Part shown: piece by piece, positions 1 to 9,570 of the stretch | Layout: every line of letters begins with the position of its first letter | How positions within the stretch are numbered: position 1 is the first letter of the stretch | Source: Chaenocephalus aceratus | Lineage: Eukaryota; Chordata; Actinopteri; Perciformes; Channichthyidae | Length of the DNA stretch: 64,000 nt | Direction of reading: 5' to 3' | Assembly: GCA_023974075.1 (NCBI GenBank) | Contig: CM043791.1 | Coordinates: 20,127,701-20,191,700, forward strand | Notes under the pieces: model-generated | The model's database searches: none | What the model saw: the letters and a program-made list of their open reading frames with translations, nothing else | What the model was told of the DNA's origin: nothing | Made by a program: the position numbers and the translations under genes

Positions 1-420
1 TTTGTATCCCGTTAATAGTTCTGGTCGTAAAGAACCGGGTGATTTGCTACCGTAATTTCTCGTTTGGAATATGAGGAAATGAACTGCGGTCTGGTTCTCC
101 CTGCTTACACGCGGTTTGATTGGCTAGCGCTTCTACTGTCAGATTTGCATAAACTTGTTTGATTGGCTGGCGCTTCCAGCTCAGCTTCCTGGAGATCCTG
201 GACATCCTGGAAATCTTCGCTTCGCTCCCCCACAATGCAGTTCGGCGAAAAGCGAGGCAAAGTGATGTCATCCCCATTCAAAGTCAATGGGCAGAGAAGC
301 GTTGAAAGCGGTGGAAGTTTCTTCTGAAGCTGCTGTGTGGACGTACCGTTAGGCTACTCAACAGACTGGATTACATGTTTATATCATAGTTTAAGTTAGC
401 TTGCTTTTGACCAGTTAGAC
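1..420. other. Intergenic flank, no gene seen
   Basis: No supported gene. Short open frames on the minus strand lack recognisable domains or splice context. The only notable detail is the last eight bases (413-420, AGTTAGAC), which form the left target-site copy of the neighbouring hAT element. Confidence 0.5.
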
Positions 421-1341
421 CTGGGATGGGCAAATGGCGCCCCGGGGGCCGCATGTGACACCCAGCTCCTCTTTTTGCAGCCCTCAGATTAATTCATAAA
501 CAAGGTAATTAATAAAATAATTATAAGAATTATTTATTATTATTACGTCCACTAGACTCCTAGTTACGTCGCGAGCTGCGTACATGATTTTGTTCGGCAA
601 CCAAATACCGCAAAATAATCTGTGACGCGTTTGTGTGTATTGTGTTTGTTTCCCGGGGAAACACTCACAAGAAACACCAGCTGTTGTCATGCCTGCTATG
701 ACATTAAGTTGCCACTTGTAATTAGGCCTTTACAAGCTTAAAAGTTGTATTTATCATCTGAATTTGGCGAAACAAGTTTAATATTCTAAAAACCAAGACT
801 TTATTGTTTATTTGAAATCAGATGAAAACAAACTGTCACGGAACCTGCCGTGTTATCTATGATTACTATACGCTTTTCATTCATAATTTCAGCAGGAGGG
901 AGGGGGAGCGGCGCTGAGGAACAGCAGAGTGTGGGTTGACAGGTGCCTGTGTTGACATTCCCCTTATTGTGCGTCAGCAGAGACTGGCTACAAGTGTCTT
1001 AGCTAGGTTCAAGTTAGACAACTAATGTCTGGGTTAGTTTTCATGACTTCATGTTTATCTCATCTTAATGGTTAATCTCAATGCACACACATTTTCCGTG
1101 CATTCCAATAGTTTAAAATAGTTGTATTCCACTGTTATAACATGTTCAATACAAACATGCCACTTGTAAAAATTAAATAAAATTTCTGTGAACTGATATT
1201 TGTTTAGTGAGCTTATTAGAGGAGGTTCCCTGAAAGATTGTAAAATGTCAATTTGTGTGTGTGTTCCAAGTGAATCTGCGGCCCCCTGGTGGTCAGTACA
1301 TAAATTGTGGCCCCCACCACCATCCAAGTTGCCCATCCCTG
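421..1341. mobile_element. Non-autonomous hAT-type element (921 bp)
   Basis: The two ends are inverted copies of a motif close to CAGGGATGGGCAA (left CTGGGATGGGCAA; right end reads TTGCCCATCCCTG). The element is flanked by 8-bp direct repeats, AGTTAGAC at 413-420 and AGTCAGAC at 1342-1349, with one mismatch. An 8-bp duplication with CAGGG-type ends is the hAT signature. No transposase reading frame is visible inside, so it would need a transposase from elsewhere. Confidence 0.8.
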
Positions 1342-1432
1342 AGTCAGACCATTAAAATGCAGCTTACAGTATCAACCACTGGATGTTCTGCCTCCTTTCT
1401 GATAATATTTAGGTGAATGGTTCATGTGATAA

Positions 1433-1936
1433 TCCAAATAAAAATAGAGATGAATATGTTGGCTGCAAGCACTCAAATTATGTTCAAACTATCACCTAAA
1501 CATCATGTAATTTCTAAATAAAGTCAGACACCTCTTCATTATTAGGTTCACCCCTCTGACAAGCTCAGGACCCAAAGTGCAAAAATATGAATGTAACCCT
1601 ACAGGCACGAGGACCCAGCATCCTTTTGCTGTAGGTGCTGTAGGTGCTGATGACAATTTAACAAGTAAGTTTGTTTTTTAAAGTTTAACCTCCAAATGTG
1701 TTGTTTGTGTGAAACATTCCACTACAAGGACAATTCCGTTAATGTAATCCAAGTTTCCACAGCTTATCCATCTATATGTTTTTTTTTTCTTTTTCTTACA
1801 GCCAAGCCAGGAGTGTACCCTCGCAGGAACGTCCCAGGACCGTGTGTTGAATTATGCTCCTATGACACTGACTGCCTCAATGAGGAGAAGTGCTGCCATA
1901 ATGGATGTGGACATGCGTGCATTGTCCCGTACACAG
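1433..1936 (+). pseudogene. Truncated duplicate of the WAP-domain gene
   Basis: This is a decayed copy of the intact WAP gene at 16.56-17.43 kb. Sequence from 1433 matches that gene's 5' flank from 16288, but the segment with the start codon and signal peptide is deleted near 1620-1632, leaving only the end of exon 1 and its GTAAG donor (about 1675). The first WAP exon is also missing. What remains is one WAP exon (1802-1936) with good splice sites, related to WAP domain 2 of the intact gene ([15 protein letters not shown]). The first domain cysteine is changed to tyrosine (GVYPRRN against GVCPRRN), which would break one of the four disulfides. The last WAP exon is absent, because transposon sequence begins a few bases after the exon. 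With no start, no signal peptide and no end it is unlikely to be functional. Use of the remaining exon by another transcript cannot be excluded. Confidence 0.8.
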
Positions 1937-2484
1937 GTTAGATCAGGGCCGTCCCTACAGGCCGATCATGCAGGCTGCATGGGGCCCCTGGTCGGCGTCA
2001 TGGGGGGTCATTCGTGGGCAATTCCCCCCCAAATGAGTCATTGTGCCCCCACACCGCAGGGTGGGCCAGCCTTGCCACTTTGCCGTTTTTGTTGTTGTAA
2101 TCATATAAGTGAAAACGTTTCCACTAAAAGTTTTTTGTGGGAAATAAATCAGAAATAAAGACTACAAATGAGGAGTTCTTTTCCAAAACGCTATAAACGC
2201 CAAATTGAAAAAAATTGAGTTTGTTGTGCCATTTTGCTGTGTACTGAACCTATTCACTGCTCTATCAACGTTTCATGCCAAATCGCTATATATCCTTGTT
2301 TAAAATGTACGTTAAGGTGCAGTTCCTTTCCAAACCGCGATAAGTGCCGAACCCATTTTGAGCCTAAACGCGATATATCCTCTCTACCAATCAGAATTCG
2401 GTGAGCGTTCTATGCAATCCAACATGGCGGCGCTCTGAGTCGAGGTTTGTTTATGTTCATTCAGTCTTCGAAATAAGTCTTTAA

Positions 2485-2885
2485 ATGTCTTTAAACTGTT
2501 GTAACACCTTTGATGGCCTGGATGAGCCAGTGAGACCTACACCTGGGGGTAGAAAACACCGACTGGACAAAGAAAACCACAAAAAACAACAACAAAAGAA
2601 GGTTCGTCACTTGTGTGGCGCGTTAATACCGACTGTGGGATGTCAACACAAAGCTGCTGCGAAAGGTTTCTGTCAGGCCGAGAAGCTGTCACCGGACGAC
2701 CTGATGATAAACTTCAAACATTTGTATGAAAAACCAAACAAGGTTGACCAGGACCGGGCTATACTTCATCTCCTGGACATCACACAAGTGAAAAGGAAGC
2801 GTCCGAAAGTTCAGGACGTAAACAAACAAAAAGACCGGAACGTATCTGTCAAGTACAATCTCTTGTGCAACAGTCACCCAGAGAA
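2485..2885 (+). pseudogene. Transposon-type ORF, 5' part, split by DIRS insertion
   Basis: The reading frame opens at ATG 2485 (MSLNCCNTFDGLDEP) and runs about 133 codons to the DIRS left end. It is lysine-rich near the N terminus (DKENHKKQQQKK), then has a cysteine-containing stretch and a segment of the type LLDITQVKRKRPKVQD. After the DIRS element the same frame resumes at 7458-7515 with a CKATFIKVFGEYKF-type segment. From memory, this resembles an uncharacterised family of fish and invertebrate transposon-associated proteins with a C-K-x-x-F-x-x-V-F-G motif. That family assignment is tentative and no catalytic domain is visible. It lies inside the inverted-repeat element and is probably that element's gene. 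The insertion destroys it. Confidence 0.65.
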
Positions 2886-2903
2886 GTTCTCATTCATAAC
2901 ACT

Positions 2904-3085
2904 CCGTTCGATGTCTCACTATGGGATGCGCCTCATCGCGGAGCAAACAGAAGCATCAATCTCATTACGCCAATCCTGATTGGCTGGTGATCTTGACGTC
3001 AGCGTCAGGGGAAATCACCCCCTATAAGTAGCCTGCGCCACAACGCATGCGTCATTCAAACACCTCTTCTCGCTTCAGAGCACAT
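2904..3085 (+). repeat. DIRS left inverted terminal repeat
   Basis: Reverse complement of 7237-7415 with few mismatches. Shared blocks include GGCGCAGGCTACTTATAGGG (right-hand orientation) and the GCATGCG palindrome near 3045. In DIRS elements the inverted repeats carry the promoter and take part in circle formation. Confidence 0.85.
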
Positions 3086-3654
3086 CTCTACAGTAGCCGG
3101 GCAAGCTTCACTGTCCACAGACTGAACCCAAATACCCGTTTCGGTCGACGGGCGCTCGCCGGCTACTCCTTCTGCTTCGCAGGAAGACGGTAGTACTAAC
3201 GCCAGTTAGTATTAAAATCGACCTCGCCCTTCTCTTCCCCGGAAAGTAAGGTAGGTCCGATTTTTTTAAGCTAGCAGCACACCATCTTTTCTCTCCTCCA
3301 CGGAGGGGAAAAGGATTAAAAAGGAGCATACTGCCACACCAGTCAGTATTCTCCGGGAAAAAAAGATCCACACCGTCCTTTTTCTCCGGATTAAGGACAA
3401 GGTGGTAATACCTTTTTTCCCGTCCCACCTGTCGAGAGCGGGCCCTCTCCACGCCATGAGGCGATAAAGATGGACGCCCCTCTCCCTCACACCAGAGGAG
3501 TCAGGGACTCGGTAGCTCGACTCGGTGGCTCGACTCTGCGGCTGCGGGTTGAAGATCTCGGGCACAGACACACACCAGGTCTGTCAGGGCCAGGGCGTCC
3601 TCCTCATACTGTCCGAGTAATAATGTCAGAGTCAGATGAATAATAATAATAATA

Positions 3655-4560
3655 ATGTGCGAGTCGGATGAACAAGAAGAGGACACCTTCATGTCATCGG
3701 CCCAGGCTGCAAAGCCTGGAGCGAGGGCTGCTCTCCCGGGCGACAGCACACCAGCTTCGCCCGGTGTGAGCATGGACCTGCAGGCCGTGTGCAAACGCGC
3801 TGCAGTCAGACTCAATGTTCCGTGGCCTGAAATGGCCAAGAAGACCTCCAGGTCCCGCTACGAGGGGAAACACCTTCCCCAAGCAGCGGGCAAAAAGAGG
3901 CAACTCCTCCCGGTCTTCCCGGAAATGTTGGATGAAGTGTCGGTCTCGTGTAGAGACCGGCCCTTCAGCAACAAGGTCCCAATCCAGGGTGCCTCCTCCC
4001 TAGACGGTGACGGGATGGAGAGGCTCGGCCTGCTCCGCATACCGCCCATGGAACTGCTGGTAGCGGCCCACCTTCCACCGAAGGTGGGCCCGTCACCAAG
4101 CAGGAACCCCACGCTGCCAGAAAAGTCTGACCGCTTTCAGTCTACAATGACTGAAAAGTCCTACAAAGCGGCAGCGCTGTCCGCCAGGGCCCTGAACGTG
4201 TCCTCGCTGCTAACCGCCTACCAAGCGGAGCTCTGCGAGGACACGTCGGGTAGCCCGGGAGCAGCCACTCTGGACGAGATGGCAGCGGTCACGGACATTT
4301 GCCTAGAAGGGTCCAGCCGCTGCCTTCGCAGCAGCAGTCCTTCACCCAAGCTGTCTCGAACTCTGCTCGGTTTAAAGCACCGGACAAGCAGAGGTCGCAG
4401 CCCACCCCGAGTCCCCAGCCCAGGCTGGAGACAAGGGCAAGTTGGCCGAGAAAATCTCCGGTTCCGGCTGCAGCTCAGGCTCAGCCAACCCAGAATTTCG
4501 GCCAGCAGTCGAGGAAGACAAAGCGAGCGGTGTGACAGCCCCTCCTTCTCCCCTCCGTGA
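3655..4560 (+). CDS. DIRS ORF1 (gag-like protein), 301 aa
   Basis: An uninterrupted frame of 301 codons downstream of the left inverted repeat. ORF1 of DIRS elements is thought to encode a structural, nucleic-acid-binding protein. Recognisable here is the block KSYKAAALSARALNVSSLL followed by TAYQAEL (about residues 163-190), which matches the pattern of ORF1 proteins in vertebrate DIRS elements as I recall them. The N terminus is acidic (ESDEQEEDTF), and the last 90 residues are rich in Arg, Ser, Pro and Gln, as expected for a nucleic-acid-binding tail. The frame may start earlier or at an internal ATG. It is intact, although the rest of the element is damaged. Confidence 0.7.
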   Translation: MCESDEQEEDTFMSSAQAAKPGARAALPGDSTPASPGVSMDLQAVCKRAAVRLNVPWPEMAKKTSRSRYEGKHLPQAAGKKRQLLPVFPEMLDEVSVSCRDRPFSNKVPIQGASSLDGDGMERLGLLRIPPMELLVAAHLPPKVGPSPSRNPTLPEKSDRFQSTMTEKSYKAAALSARALNVSSLLTAYQAELCEDTSGSPGAATLDEMAAVTDICLEGSSRCLRSSSPSPKLSRTLLGLKHRTSRGRSPPRVPSPGWRQGQVGRENLRFRLQLRLSQPRISASSRGRQSERCDSPSFSPP

Positions 4561-4803
4561 ATGTGTTCCCGCCGCCTCGAGAGATGCCTAAACACCATCC
4601 TCAAGTCCGCACAAACACATGTCACACATTGATGGATTCCTCTGTCATAAAACATTTGCCGCTGACGCATCCAGGCTTCAGGCCGAGGGCGCAGCTCAAA
4701 AAAATGAAAAGAAAATCAATGAAGCCAATAAACAGCCCGTCAATTATTCCCCTTCTGAGAGCAGCTACGGCATCTCTCAAAAGGCGGATTACTGACGGGT
4801 CTG

Positions 4804-4976
4804 TGAAGGCACCACCGCCACGCGCAGTGCCGGCTGGGGCTTTAAGGGCACCACCAACACGTGCATACGCAGCGCCGGCTGGGGTCATGAAGGCACCACC
4901 GTCACGCGCATGCGCTGTGCCGGCTGGAGCTGTAAAGGCACCACCGCCATGCGCAGTGTCGGCTGGAGCCGTAAGC
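4804..4976 (+). repeat. Four-unit tandem repeat in the DIRS linker
   Basis: Four imperfect units of roughly 40-46 bp, each containing GGCACCACC and GCCGGCTGG. In the open frame 4557-5297 they encode the peptide pattern K-A-P-P-P-R-A-(V)-P-A-G-A four times. This lies where the reverse transcriptase domain would normally begin and may reflect repeat expansion during decay or an unusual Pro/Ala linker. Confidence 0.75.
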
Positions 4977-5356
4977 GAGACATCTCAGCTGGCTCTAAGG
5001 AGCATACAGCAGGAGATACTCACGACATCTGCCTGGGCTTCTCAAAACAGTTACACATTATCTGTTTTCACAAGCCCAGAGAGAGTCAACCCATATTCTG
5101 GAGAGAGAGAGGTTCTCTCTCTCCTAGAAAGAAGGGTTTTATCTATAATGCCCGCCGAGCAGAGTCAGATTACGCAGACAAATGTCCTCGTAAAGCACCC
5201 GCTCAACATGGGTCTCATAATAAAACTAAACTTAAGGTGGTCACCACGGACGCATGTCAGACAGGCTGATAGGGTATTTACGAAGGTCGCCCGGTGAGAG
5301 GTCTCTAGAGCAGAGACCTCCAATGGGCGCACGTAAATCACCCGGAGCTTTTAGCG

Positions 5357-5677
5357 GTGGTCCCCAACCTAAAACGCTTCCTGCCTTCTCTCAGAGGACA
5401 CCATGTCCTCGTGAGGACAGACAACACGATATCGTGTATGAACCGCCAAGGGAGGTTGCGTTGTCTCCAGTCACACACACTGGCACACAAACTGATCCCT
5501 TGGAGCGGCAGACGTCTCCTCTCTCTGAGAGCGACACAGGTACCGGGAGTGATGCACCTCGAGACAGAACTACTGTCCAGAGGTGCACCACTCTATGCAG
5601 ACTGGACTCCACATCTAAGGATCGTGAGTCCGCTGTGGGTGCGTTACGGCAGAGCCGCGTTAAATCTGTTCGCATAA
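5357..5677 (+). pseudogene. DIRS RNase H domain remnant
   Basis: The frame from 5357 encodes about 106 residues recognisable as the RNase H segment of a DIRS polyprotein: LKRFLPSLRGHHVLVRTDNT with the aspartate in the RTDNT motif, then LAHKL, SLRATQVPG and LLSRGAPLYADW. RNase H degrades the RNA strand during reverse transcription. The frame has neither its own start nor the upstream reverse transcriptase, so this is the tail of an internally deleted ORF. The match is by remembered family pattern, not alignment. Confidence 0.7.
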
Positions 5678-5903
5678 AGAAAAAAATGCTCAATGACAGC
5701 TGTTCTCTTTAATGCACGATTTAAACGCACTTTTAGGCGGGGGCGCACTCGTACACGATTGACCTCCGGGTCCTCTGTACGCGTTCCCACCCCTGACTCT
5801 GTTATCCCCAACTCTGGCCAGAGTGAAGGAGCAATGTCACACACTTATCCTGATGGTTCCGCCCTAGCCCGCAACGTACGGGCTGGCGGAGATATATCAG
5901 CTG

Positions 5904-7060
5904 TTGTGCGGGCAGCCATGGCAGCCCCCACCACGCAGGGACAGATTGTCTCAGGCGGGGGGGGGCGATCCTTCACCCACGCCCAGAGCGCGGGGCACTA
6001 TGGGCCTGACACGTGAGTGGTACAATCTGAATACAGTGGGACTCCCTCAGAAGGTGATAAACACTATTCAGAGTGCGAGAGCTTCCTCCACCAGGTCTCT
6101 TTACGACTGTAAGTGCAGGGTGTTTGAGGAGTGGTGCCTTCAAGAAGGACACATTGCTTTTCAATGTCCTGTCGGGGTGATTTTATCATTTCTACAGGAC
6201 TTGATCGATAAACACAGAGCTTTCTCCACGATCAAGGTGTACCTGGCTGCTGTTGCTGCATGCCATGTGGGCTTTGAGGGTAAGACGGCTAGCCAACATC
6301 CTTTGGTCTGCCGTTTTATGAAGGGAGCTCGCAGGCTCCTCCCTGTCTCCAGGTCGCTGGTGCCCTTATGGGACCTGGCAGTGGTTTTAAATGGGCTCAG
6401 AATGACCCCATTTGAACCCCTGGAAGGAGCTGACATGAAACATCTGTCACTCAAGACAGTGCTGTTACTGGCCCTGGCATCCGCCAAGCGGGTCAGCGAT
6501 ATTCATGCACTGTCTGTACATCCCTCATGCACTCAGTTCGCCCCAGGGCAAACGAGAGTGTTGTTGAAGCCCAACCCTGCCTTTACACCAAAGGTGGTTG
6601 GTTCGTGTACCCCAATTGACATTGAGGCATTTCCTCCGCCCTGCTGGTTTCCTCCGGGGAGCAGCAGCAGGATCTGTTGTGTCCAGTCCGGGCTTTACAC
6701 ACATATATGGACAGATCAAAGGAGCTTTGTCTTAATGACCAACTCTTCGTGTCCTGGGCTAACCCTCACAAGGGCAAGCCCGTTACTAAGCAACGGCTCT
6801 CCCACTGGATTGTGGAGGCAATTGCTTTGGCCTATACGAGTCAGAATTTGCAAGCACCTTCGGGTCTGCGGGCTCACTCGACTCGGGGCCTGGCTACATC
6901 CTGGGCTTTGTTCAAGGGTGTTTCCATCCAAGACATCTGTGCAGCGGCGAGCTGGTCCTCGCCGCTCACTTTTGTCCGCTTTTACAGGCTAGACGTCTCC
7001 GCTCCAAGCGTGGCCCGAGCAGTGCTGGGCACCTTGTTGAGTCGGGACTCTACCTGTTAA
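5904..7060 (+). pseudogene. DIRS tyrosine recombinase, one frameshift
   Basis: Encodes the tyrosine recombinase that integrates the circular DIRS intermediate. The N-terminal SAM-like core-binding part (SARASSTRSLYDCKCRVFEEW, about 6070-6140) leads into the catalytic domain. Visible catalytic residues are the first Arg in SAKRVSDIHAL (about 6482-6510), the His and Arg in GLRAHSTRG (about 6865-6890) and the Tyr in FVRFYRLDV (about 6972-6998). The frame holding the first half (5904-6992) and the one holding the second half (6677-7060) differ, so there is a frameshift around 6640-6690, between the first Arg and the His box. All four catalytic positions are present but not in one frame, so the copy cannot make an intact recombinase without frame correction. 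Confidence 0.8.
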
Positions 7061-7117
7061 ATTCTGGTTGATCGGTGATTTTCGAGATAAGCTCGTCTGG
7101 CAATACGGGAGCTACAA

Positions 7118-7216
7118 TTTCCCATAGTGAGACATCGAACGGAGTGTTATGAATGAGAACTATAGGTTACTTACGTAACCCCAGTATTCAGAGTAACATG
7201 AAGTGAGATGTCTCAC
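7118..7216 (+). repeat. DIRS internal complementary region
   Basis: Bases 7121-7160 are the reverse complement of the left tip (2886-2925), and 7161-7216 are the reverse complement of the right tip (7402-7457), meeting at AAC. In DIRS1 this region templates completion of the ends and reproduces the circle junction. The centre differs from the expected circle junction by one base. Confidence 0.85.
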
Positions 7217-7236
7217 CAGACGGCCCTCCTTGCTAT

Positions 7237-7415
7237 GGTGAAGCGAGAAGAGATGCTTATTTTGAATGACGCATGCGTCGTGGCGCAGGCTACTTATAGG
7301 GGGTGATTTCCCCTGACGCTGACGTCAAGATCACCAGCCAATCAGGATTGGCGTAATGAGATTGATGCTTCTGTTTGCTCCGCGATGAGGCGCATCCCAT
7401 AGTGAGACATCTCAC
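7237..7415 (-). repeat. DIRS right inverted terminal repeat
   Basis: Partner of the left repeat. It lies between the internal complementary region and the unique right tip (7416-7457), which ends in CTATAG followed by GTT. Confidence 0.85.
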
Positions 7416-7457
7416 TTCATGTTACTCTGAGACTGGGGTTACGTAAGTAACCTATAG

Positions 7458-7540
7458 GTTCCCATTTGCAAGGCGACCTTCATTAAAGTGTTTGGTGAGT
7501 ACAAATTTCGTTTCAGAATTTGCTAGTTTAATACCGTTTT
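7458..7540 (+). pseudogene. Continuation of the split transposon ORF
   Basis: Directly after the DIRS right tip, the frame reads V-P-I-C-K-A-T-F-I-K-V-F-G, compatible in phase with the end of the 2485-2885 segment if a single GTT is counted. A GTGAGT donor-like site follows at about 7494, so the coding part may end there. Only a short part of the downstream gene is left before repeat sequence starts near 7595. Confidence 0.6.
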
Positions 7541-7594
7541 GTAGGTTTCTCCCTTGCGACAAAGATCTTCTGCTGTTAATAAGCATGCTAACGT

Positions 7595-7798
7595 GTTGTA
7601 GTTAGCATCTGGTGCTAGCTAGCTGCGCTCAAGTATATAAGGAGCTTTTTCAACAACAAGGTGGAGGGAGAGTCCTCTCCTGTCAGACTGAGAGACTGAT
7701 AACCTCAGCTCAGGTGAGGTAAAGGACTCTGAGTGTTTAGATAGTTAACTTAGTCTAAGTTCTCAGTGGGTCTCAAACGGTTTGGTCACCATTTATCT
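7595..7798 (+). repeat. Interspersed repeat module, copy A (left half)
   Basis: Shares a long block with 10058-10265: a TTAGCATCTGG...TATGCTAAC zone, a TATATAA-type motif, GTCCTCTCCTGTCAGACTGA, and TCTCAAACGGTTTGGTCACC. The right half of copy A seems to resume at 8894-9310 after the hAT insertion. The TATA-like motif followed by a conserved transcribed-looking stretch gives it a promoter-like look, but its class is unknown. Confidence 0.6.
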
Positions 7799-8893
7799 CA
7801 GGGGTGGGGAACCTCCGGCCCCCGGGCCGTATCCGGCCCACGAGACCATTTGGTGTGGCCCTCGAGGTAATTTATAAACACACGCAAAAAAGAAAAAAAT
7901 TAAAGAAATCTGGACCGCAAAATAATTAAACAAGTGAGTGCCTGTTTTTCCTGGCCAAGATCAGGGTCCTTGAACACAACACAAGCCTAATGTGTCATCA
8001 CGTGGTATATGTCTCGTCTGACAGGGGTGTAGTTCTGACGGGGAGCACCAGAACGCAGCTCCGCTCCGGCACTTCCAAAAATGTCAGTACCCATAAGGAA
8101 CCGTATACATGCTGCAGTTTCTGCGTGGCTATCTTTAGTTGAAAGCCCAGTGGTGATCTGTTCATCTGTCATACTGATCATACTGTCAATAACTTTGTTG
8201 TTATTAGCATCTGGTTAGCTAGCTATGCTAACGAATATAAGAAGCTTTTTCTACAACCTGTGAGGTAAAGGCACATCTTTATATGATCATTATAGTTATC
8301 AAAAAATAAGAGAATAAAGTAAACAGGTATAAAATACTATATGACGGTAAAAAAAGGTTGTTATTAATAAACAAGAATACAGTTTGAAAGGGGAGTGATT
8401 TGTAAAATATCCAGAAAGAAAAAGAAAATCTGCTTACAGTTCTGTTTCATCTGGGTGTTGAGAGATGTTTCCATAGATCTCCTCATGTTGCTCTCAAAGT
8501 GCACCAGATTGATGCTTTTAACTTCAACATTTAAAAACAAATCTTCCCGGGGGTGCATGCCCCCGGACCCCCCTAGAGGAGGTGAGGGTCCCCCCCCACA
8601 CTTAAATCATGTCCATGGATAGGAAACTAAATACATTTGCACATATCTTGTGTCCATATCTTTCTGTTTTGGTGGTCATGCCACAACCGTGCATGTGCAT
8701 GCATGCATGCACGAGTCATGGTGAGATATCTGGATTAAGAGGTTGCTTTTTCTTTGCACAGCATGAAAGAAAGGTGAAATGAGTGGGCTGTGATTTTAGT
8801 ATTTTTAAGCAGAGATCAATAATTTGAATGGCCCTCGGAGGATGTTGAAAACATTGAAATGGCCCTTGAGAGGAAAAAGGTTCCCCACCCCTG
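7799..8893. mobile_element. hAT-type element (1095 bp) inside the nest
   Basis: The ends are perfect inverted copies of CAGGGGTGGGGAACCT. Flanking 8-bp repeats are ATTTATCT (7791-7798) and ATTTATGT (8894-8901), with one mismatch. Internally (8139-8640) it carries another copy of the repeat module seen at 9875-10640, including a G/C-rich stretch around CCCGGGGGTGCATGCCCCCGG. No transposase frame is evident. Confidence 0.85.
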
Positions 8894-9483
8894 ATTTATG
8901 TAAACACATATTTCCATTTGAGGGGGGAGTGATTAGTAAAATATGCATGAATAATAAAAAAACAAAAACGTTAACTAGGTGAAAAAAGGTAAGATAAACT
9001 ATTAAAACTTGTTAAGAGCTAAAAACTAGTCTTTGCTCCTGCTTCAAAGAGGAGCAGGAGGAGAGGAGGGAGACAGGTGAGGCTGGTACAGGAGCACAGA
9101 CACACTCACAACTATAAATGAACCAAAAACAAATAAATAAACAAGTTTCAATGTTTTTTCATATTGGATATGGTATTTTATTGGTTATGGCCATGTTTTT
9201 ATGATTATTTAAATGTATACAGTTATGTTTCATATGGGTGTAGTCTCTTTATTTCCCCCTCAAAATGCACCAGATTGATGCATTTAAGTCCAACATTTAA
9301 AGATTCAAACATTTATTTTATTTTACTATTTAGTTTATGTTACTATTTATTTTATTTGAGTTTTATTTATTTAATGTATTTGCACTTATTTGATTTATAT
9401 TCATTTATAGTATGAGTCCCTGATATCATATGTTGCATGTTCTCGTTTAAAAAAAAAAAGACATAAACCATCAATTAAAAAAA

Positions 9484-9570
9484 ATGCATGGATTTATAAC
9501 GTTTTGAAAAAAATGCCTGGATTTATAACGTTTTGAAAAAAATGCATGGATTTATAGCGTTTTGAAAAAA
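9484..9570 (+). repeat. 29-bp tandem repeat, three units
   Basis: Three units of about 29 bp, each containing GGATTTATAACGTTTTG or GGATTTATAGCGTTTTG and separated by A-rich spacers. The core is the same motif found inverted at the left end of the 2170-9764 element, so these are probably subterminal repeats bound by its transposase. Confidence 0.75.

Larger units (their letters stand above)
2886..7460 (+). mobile_element. DIRS1-like tyrosine-recombinase retrotransposon, RT deleted
   Basis: About 4.57 kb bounded by inverted terminal repeats (about 2904-3085 and 7237-7415). The outer tips differ: left 2886-2912 and right 7416-7457. An internal complementary region at 7118-7216 matches both tips in inverse order, the arrangement known for DIRS1. 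GTT occurs at both junctions (2886-2888 and 7458-7460). Contents in order are a gag-like ORF1 (3655-4560), a repeat-bearing linker, an RNase H remnant (5357-5677) and a frameshifted tyrosine recombinase (5904-7060). The reverse transcriptase region expected before RNase H is missing. The right repeat is followed directly by the continuation of the split host ORF. Confidence 0.85.
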
